NCBI GenBank assembly: GCA_964492555.1
Contig: CAZBKQ010000002.1
Location: 62,001 to 126,000 of the forward strand
Reading direction: 5' to 3'
DNA: 64,000 bases
From: GCA-2709075 sp964492555
GTDB taxonomy: Bacteria > Pseudomonadota > Alphaproteobacteria > MPNO01 > UBA2964
Position numbers and translations under genes: made by a program
Notes under the pieces: generated by a model
What the model saw: the letters and a program-made list of their open reading frames with translations, nothing else
Database searches by the model: none
What the model was told of the DNA's origin: nothing
In this document: piece by piece, positions 59,943 to 64,000 of the stretch
How the letters are laid out: every line of letters starts with the position of its first letter
Position numbering within the stretch: position 1 is the first letter of the stretch

Positions 59943-61181
59943 ATGCCCAGATCTCCTTGTTCAACCACCCCAGCCGGCCTTATCGCGCTTTGGAACGTCG
60001 GCAATGACGGGACAATAGTCGCCGAAGGTCCGGGCACCAGCCGCCCCGTGTCGATTTGGGATATGCGCCGCGCCGCTTCTATGTTCGGCCCCGCGAACAG
60101 GCGCGCGTTTTTTTCCCTGCTTAGGCAAATCAATGGAGGCCACGGCAGCGCCGTCACGGATATGGTATCCATCCACGAAGACGGCAGCCCGATCACCGTC
60201 AGGGTTTTGGCGTGGGCCGAACCGGCCACGGAAAACAGTGTGCGTTGCGGAATTGCGGCCACCGGTATCAGCGATTTGGGCCAAGAACTCAGGGAATTGC
60301 GGGATTCCCAGCAAGAAGCGGCAAAACAGCTTGTCGAATTGACCCGAACAAAGGCGCGGCTCGAAAACCAGACTCGTACATTGATGGAAACGGCGCAGAA
60401 ACTTACCGAGACACGTGAGGAGCTGGACGAGGCCAATCGAGGCAAGTCGAACTTTTTGTCCTATATGAGCCATGAATTGCGGACACCGCTGAACGCGATC
60501 ATCGGCTTTTCGGAAGTCATCACCAAGGAGTCTTTCGGTCCGCTGGGCAGTGACCGTTACCGGGAATATACCGAAGATATTTTTGAGGCTGGCCGGCATT
60601 TGCTTGACCTGATCAACGACGTTCTCGACTTTTCGAAAATCGAAGCGGGAAGAGAGGAACTGTACGAGCAGGAAATCTCGGTGGCCGGTGTCGTTGAATC
60701 CTGCAAACGGATACTGCATGACCGTATCGGCCGGAGCGATCTTTCTTTACGGGTCGACCTGGCGCCAAGCCCGCCACGCCTGTTGGCGGATGAGCGGAAG
60801 GTCAAACAGATATTGCTGAACCTTCTCACCAACGCCGTGAAATACACGCCGGAACAGGGCGAAATTCATCTGGCGGTTTACCAGCCCGAATTCGGCGGCA
60901 TGATCTTCGAAGTATCGGACAACGGCATCGGCATTGCCCCGGAAGACATCCCGAAGGCACTCGGCATGTTTGGCCAGATCAAGGATGCATACAGCACCCA
61001 GCAGGAAGGCACCGGGCTTGGCCTGCCCTTGAGCCGCTCTCTGGCCGAGCTGCATGGCGGCACACTGGAAATCGAAAGCGACAGGGGCCGGGGAACAACG
61101 GTCAAGGTCTGGTTTCCCGAAGAGCGGGTAATTATCCCCCGGACATCCCGGCAAACACAGACCGGCGGCGCTTTTTCCTGA
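59943..61181 (+). CDS. Soluble sensor histidine kinase
   Basis: The 412-aa product has an N-terminal PAS-like region (about 10-110), a coiled-coil linker (115-165), HisKA with His177 in SYMSHELRTPLNAIIGF and an HATPase domain with LLNLLTNAVKYTP, DNGIGI and GTGLGLPLS. There are no membrane helices, so the signal is sensed inside the cell. The HisKA style resembles PleC/DivJ-type kinases. No partner regulator is adjacent. Its last 50 bases overlap the convergent acyl-CoA dehydrogenase gene. Confidence 0.92.
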   Translation: MPRSPCSTTPAGLIALWNVGNDGTIVAEGPGTSRPVSIWDMRRAASMFGPANRRAFFSLLRQINGGHGSAVTDMVSIHEDGSPITVRVLAWAEPATENSVRCGIAATGISDLGQELRELRDSQQEAAKQLVELTRTKARLENQTRTLMETAQKLTETREELDEANRGKSNFLSYMSHELRTPLNAIIGFSEVITKESFGPLGSDRYREYTEDIFEAGRHLLDLINDVLDFSKIEAGREELYEQEISVAGVVESCKRILHDRIGRSDLSLRVDLAPSPPRLLADERKVKQILLNLLTNAVKYTPEQGEIHLAVYQPEFGGMIFEVSDNGIGIAPEDIPKALGMFGQIKDAYSTQQEGTGLGLPLSRSLAELHGGTLEIESDRGRGTTVKVWFPEERVIIPRTSRQTQTGGAFS

Positions 61182-62334
61182 CCCGTTTTCGGCGCCGGGA
61201 ACCATCCGGCCGTTCGTCCGTTTCGGACTCTTGCGATAGTTTTTCGAACCGTCTGCGGTGATCGGCGGCGGTGCCGTACTGTACCGAAAGCGCCATGGCC
61301 CTTTTGAGATACAGCCCCGCATCGTGTTCGTACGTAAAACCGATCGCGCCGTGAAGCTGTATCGCGGACTTCGTTACCTGCAACACGGCTTCGGAGGCTT
61401 GCGCCTTGAGCGCCGCGGCCATCGCGCGTTGGCCCCGCCTGCCGTCGAACGCCTTGCAGGTCTGATAGAGAAGCGACCGCGCGGTCTCCAGCGCCAGAGA
61501 GTCATCGACAAGCCGGTGCTGCAACGCCTGAAAAGATCCGATCGGGCGGCCGAACTGCTCCCGGGTTCTCACATAATCGAGGGTAAGCGCCATCGCCCCC
61601 TGCATAAGACCCAGCATCTCGGCCACGTGGCCGATAAGAATGCGGTCATAGATATGGGCGGCCATCCGGGCTCCCTGTTCCCGCCCCGCCACGAGAGATT
61701 CTTCATTGATAAAAACGCCCGGAAATTCCAACCGGCCGATTTCCGTGCCGTCCATACGGGTCTCTTTATGGCAGAGGATGCCGCCTCCCTCCTGCCGGAC
61801 CGCATAAATCAGCGTGCCGTCCTGCGTTGACGCATCGACCAGATAATCGTCACCCATCGCGGCGAATGCTATCGCCGGCGTCTCGCCGGTAAGCTGATAG
61901 CCATGATGTTCATTGGTGGAAACGATCCGGGGATCATCTTCTTCCGCTGTCTGGGCATCATGGATCGCGGGCAGGACAAGCCGCTCACCCGCCATCAATT
62001 GCGACAACACATCCCCGAGACCAGTCGCCGCACCACCCGCTGATATCGCCCAGGCCGCGACCGCCAGTTCGGCGACCGGCTCGGTCATCAACCCCTCGCC
62101 CGCGGCCTCCATCACCAGGGCAAGTTCCGTCACGCCAAGACCCAACCCGCCGCGGCCGGGCGACACCAGAAGGCCAATCCAGCCATCCGCGGCAGCCGCC
62201 TTTAGGCGTTCCCGGTCAAAGCCCGTGCCGGCCTCAATGATCCCGCGATAGGGCACCGGCCCGGCGTGACGCCGCACGAAAGCGCGCGCGCTTTCCCGCA
62301 ACAGGGTCTGTTGTTCGTCGAGGACAAGTTCCAT
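61132..62334 (-). CDS. Acyl-CoA dehydrogenase family protein (possible partner subunit)
   Basis: The 400-aa product has the dehydrogenase fold with YVRTREQFGRPIGSFQALQHRLVDD and QLHGAIGFTYEHDAGLYLKRA. It lacks the canonical EG(T/P)-type end. It ends instead in a highly basic tail (RRRKRVRKKRRR) that reads antisense through the histidine kinase 3' end. Together with the divergent gene at 62.4 kb it may form an alpha2beta2 heterotetramer, as in steroid side-chain dehydrogenases. Confidence 0.85.
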   Translation of the reverse strand: MELVLDEQQTLLRESARAFVRRHAGPVPYRGIIEAGTGFDRERLKAAAADGWIGLLVSPGRGGLGLGVTELALVMEAAGEGLMTEPVAELAVAAWAISAGGAATGLGDVLSQLMAGERLVLPAIHDAQTAEEDDPRIVSTNEHHGYQLTGETPAIAFAAMGDDYLVDASTQDGTLIYAVRQEGGGILCHKETRMDGTEIGRLEFPGVFINEESLVAGREQGARMAAHIYDRILIGHVAEMLGLMQGAMALTLDYVRTREQFGRPIGSFQALQHRLVDDSLALETARSLLYQTCKAFDGRRGQRAMAAALKAQASEAVLQVTKSAIQLHGAIGFTYEHDAGLYLKRAMALSVQYGTAADHRRRFEKLSQESETDERPDGSRRRKRVRKKRRRSVFAGMSGG

Positions 62335-62443
62335 CCGCCAAAATTACGGCGAATGGAGCGCCCCCGCAATGACGCCGCGTTGACAGCGCCACGCCAGTTC
62401 TTAGGCTGGCTGAAGCTTTGCAAACCATATCGGATACCGCGAT

Positions 62444-63607
62444 ATGCCGCCGATCAGCTTTATTGCCGACGATCCCGAAATTGCCGCCTTTCGCCAGGAG
62501 GTCCGCGCCTGGCTCGAAGAAAATCTGCCGGAGAACCTGAAAGGCTGGGCGACCCGGCCACCGCCGGACCTGGTCCAGCCCTGGTACAAGAAGCTCTTTG
62601 AACGCGGCTGGATCGCACCCCACTGGCCCAAAGAATATGGAGGAATGGAAGCGAGCGTCGGCGAGCAACTGATTCTGCAGGAAGAGCTTGGCCGCGTTGG
62701 CGCGCCGGTTCTGTCGCGTCAGGCGCTGAACCATATCGGCCCGATCATCATGCAATACGGCACGGATGCGCAAAAATCCTATCACCTGCCGAAAATGCTG
62801 TCGGGCGAAATCATGTGGTGTCAGGGCTATTCCGAACCGGGCGCCGGATCAGACCTCGCCAGCCTGAAAACCAAAGGTGAAGTGGATGGTGACGATATCG
62901 TCATCAACGGCCAGAAGATCTGGACGACCTGGGGACAGCACGCGGATTGGATGTACGCGTTGATACGCACGGACCCCAACCCCGCCCGTAAACAGGACGG
63001 CATCACCATGGTGCTGATCGACCTGCAGAACACGCCGGGCATCACCATCCGGCCGATTAACACCATCGCGGGCGACGAGGAGTTCGCGGAGGAATTTTTC
63101 GACGACGTGCGCGTGCCTATCGCCAATGTCGTCGGAGAAATCGGCAAAGGCTGGCCGCTCGCCAAAAGCCTGATGGATTGGGAGCGGATCGGCAATGCGA
63201 ACCCGCAAGCCGCGCTGGATACGCTCGACCGCATTCGCGATGTCGCGACGGCGACGGGGAAAATCGACGACCCGGTTTTTGCCGATCAGCTCACCCGCGC
63301 GGAAATCCGGGTGCTCGGGCAATCGGCCATGTTCGCTCACGCGGTAGAGCTCGCCAAATCCGATACGGAAATCGGCGCCCATTCCTCTTTCATCAAGCTG
63401 ACGGCGACCGAGATCGCGCAACAACTCGCCGATCTTCTGATGGATGCGGCGGGACCGGCGGCGGCAAACGCGAAACCTTTGGAGACCACCAATGGTAAAA
63501 TCGATGTCGCGACGGTCTGGCTTCAGGCGCGCAGGCTTTCGATCTTCGCCGGGACCAGCGAAATCCAGCGCAACGTCATGGCAAAGCGGATTTTGAATCT
63601 GCCCTAG
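62444..63607 (+). CDS. Acyl-CoA dehydrogenase
   Basis: The 387-aa product has W-CQGYSEPGAGSDLASLKTKGEVDGDD, NGQKIWTTWGQHADW and an ending FAGTSEIQRNVMAKRIL. The position that holds the catalytic Glu in medium-chain enzymes is Ala here (FAGTSE), as in subunits of heterotetrameric dehydrogenases that use another residue. The divergent neighbour 61132-62334 is the likely partner. A bulky CoA ester is a plausible substrate. Confidence 0.9.
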   Translation: MPPISFIADDPEIAAFRQEVRAWLEENLPENLKGWATRPPPDLVQPWYKKLFERGWIAPHWPKEYGGMEASVGEQLILQEELGRVGAPVLSRQALNHIGPIIMQYGTDAQKSYHLPKMLSGEIMWCQGYSEPGAGSDLASLKTKGEVDGDDIVINGQKIWTTWGQHADWMYALIRTDPNPARKQDGITMVLIDLQNTPGITIRPINTIAGDEEFAEEFFDDVRVPIANVVGEIGKGWPLAKSLMDWERIGNANPQAALDTLDRIRDVATATGKIDDPVFADQLTRAEIRVLGQSAMFAHAVELAKSDTEIGAHSSFIKLTATEIAQQLADLLMDAAGPAAANAKPLETTNGKIDVATVWLQARRLSIFAGTSEIQRNVMAKRILNLP

Positions 63608-64000
63608 ATCGGGAAACGTCCCTCCGGCTGATCCGAAAATACCGGTTCCTCGCGCGACTTGTTCGCGGCTTCATCCGGCGGCAAGGCCGGGTCCCAATAT
63701 TTCGCATTGAACCGGCAACCGGTCACACCGTCGGAGCGGGAGGAGCAAAGCCACACCGCCAGCGGATCCATGATATCGACCGGTTGCAGCGGTTTGGTGT
63801 CCCGGTTGGGCCGAGTGAGGTCCGAATCCACCGACCCTCCCGGGCACATCGAATTCACCATAATGTTTTCGGATTCGCAGTCGCCCGCCCAGATCAGCGT
63901 CTGGGACTCAAGCGCCGTCTTGGTCACCCCATAGGGTGAGTTTTTCGGATAGGCGAAATTGTGAAGGGAGGTGGAAATATTCACGATCTTGCCGCCGCCA
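63604..64000 (-). CDS. SDR-family oxidoreductase (partial, cut by window edge)
   Basis: Only the C-terminal part is present, about 131 residues running off the right edge. It has KIVNIS, YGVTK with catalytic Tyr and Lys, and SDGVTGCRFNAKYWDPALP. The last block closely matches the SDR encoded at 29.76-30.64 kb, so they are paralogues. Its stop overlaps the acyl-CoA dehydrogenase stop by 4 bases. An internal ATG near 63984 is not the true start, because the frame continues upstream. Confidence 0.85.
   Translation of the reverse strand, partial: GGGKIVNISTSLHNFAYPKNSPYGVTKTALESQTLIWAGDCESENIMVNSMCPGGSVDSDLTRPNRDTKPLQPVDIMDPLAVWLCSSRSDGVTGCRFNAKYWDPALPPDEAANKSREEPVFSDQPEGRFPI

Overview
This is a gene-dense, GC-rich stretch of chromosome. 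It is almost certainly from an alphaproteobacterium. Supporting signs are a GAAC-N7-GAAC LexA box in front of an imuA-imuB-dnaE2 cassette, response regulators ending in a (F/I)GPDRR tail, a TIGR02444-type protein, and the overall mix of acyl-CoA dehydrogenases, class II aldolases and aromatic-catabolism genes. Two 100-N gaps, one flanked by the same 55 bases on both sides, mark it as a scaffold from a draft or metagenome assembly. I see no rRNA, tRNA, CRISPR array or insertion sequence.

Layout. 1-2.1 kb: a minus-strand operon of a broken Pat-type acetyltransferase, an arylmalonate-decarboxylase/Asp-Glu-racemase-family enzyme and a secreted lyase-like protein. 2.1-4 kb: a peptidoglycan-binding protein behind a promoter-terminator leader, and a bacterial voltage-gated sodium channel. 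4-9.7 kb: the SOS mutagenesis operon imuA-imuB-dnaE2. 9.8-18.6 kb: an MFS transporter, a glyoxalase-fold protein, an ornithine-cyclodeaminase-family protein, a four-gene Gld-like ABC system and an L-2-hydroxyglutarate-oxidase-like flavoprotein. 18.6-26 kb: a doubly damaged higA, a pseudo-receiver protein, a second MFS transporter, two class II aldolases, a WecA-like transferase and an extradiol-dioxygenase-like protein. 26-29.7 kb: ribA, then a small module centred on a LexA/CI-type self-cleaving repressor. 29.7-37.6 kb: an SDR, zapE, another class II aldolase, a dienelactone hydrolase, yciB-leuC-leuD and two small regulators.

37.7-64 kb is a catabolic island. It holds a dihydroxyphthalate-decarboxylase-like protein, an amidohydrolase and a Rieske dioxygenase (alpha plus beta). 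Next are two hydroxycinnamoyl-CoA hydratase-lyase-like enzymes with an ADP-forming-type acyl-CoA synthetase, a thioesterase, two acyl-CoA dehydrogenases and an AcuI-like reductase. A further operon carries a VOC protein, an SDR, a UbiD decarboxylase and a MOP-type molybdenum hydroxylase with a FAD subunit. The end of the window has copper genes, an aldo/keto reductase, a Sel1-repeat protein, a histidine kinase, a divergent acyl-CoA dehydrogenase pair and a partial SDR.

A plausible joint reading, which is inference, is side-chain shortening of a phenylpropanoid acid. CoA activation would be followed by dehydrogenation and hydratase-lyase cleavage to an aryl aldehyde. The molybdenum enzyme would oxidise the aldehyde and UbiD would decarboxylate the acid. 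Several genes carry single-base lesions (in-frame TGA in two, homopolymer frameshifts in two), which may be real decay or assembly error. The most unusual regulatory signal is a pair of TTACCGC sites 24 bp apart both upstream and downstream of the self-cleaving repressor.
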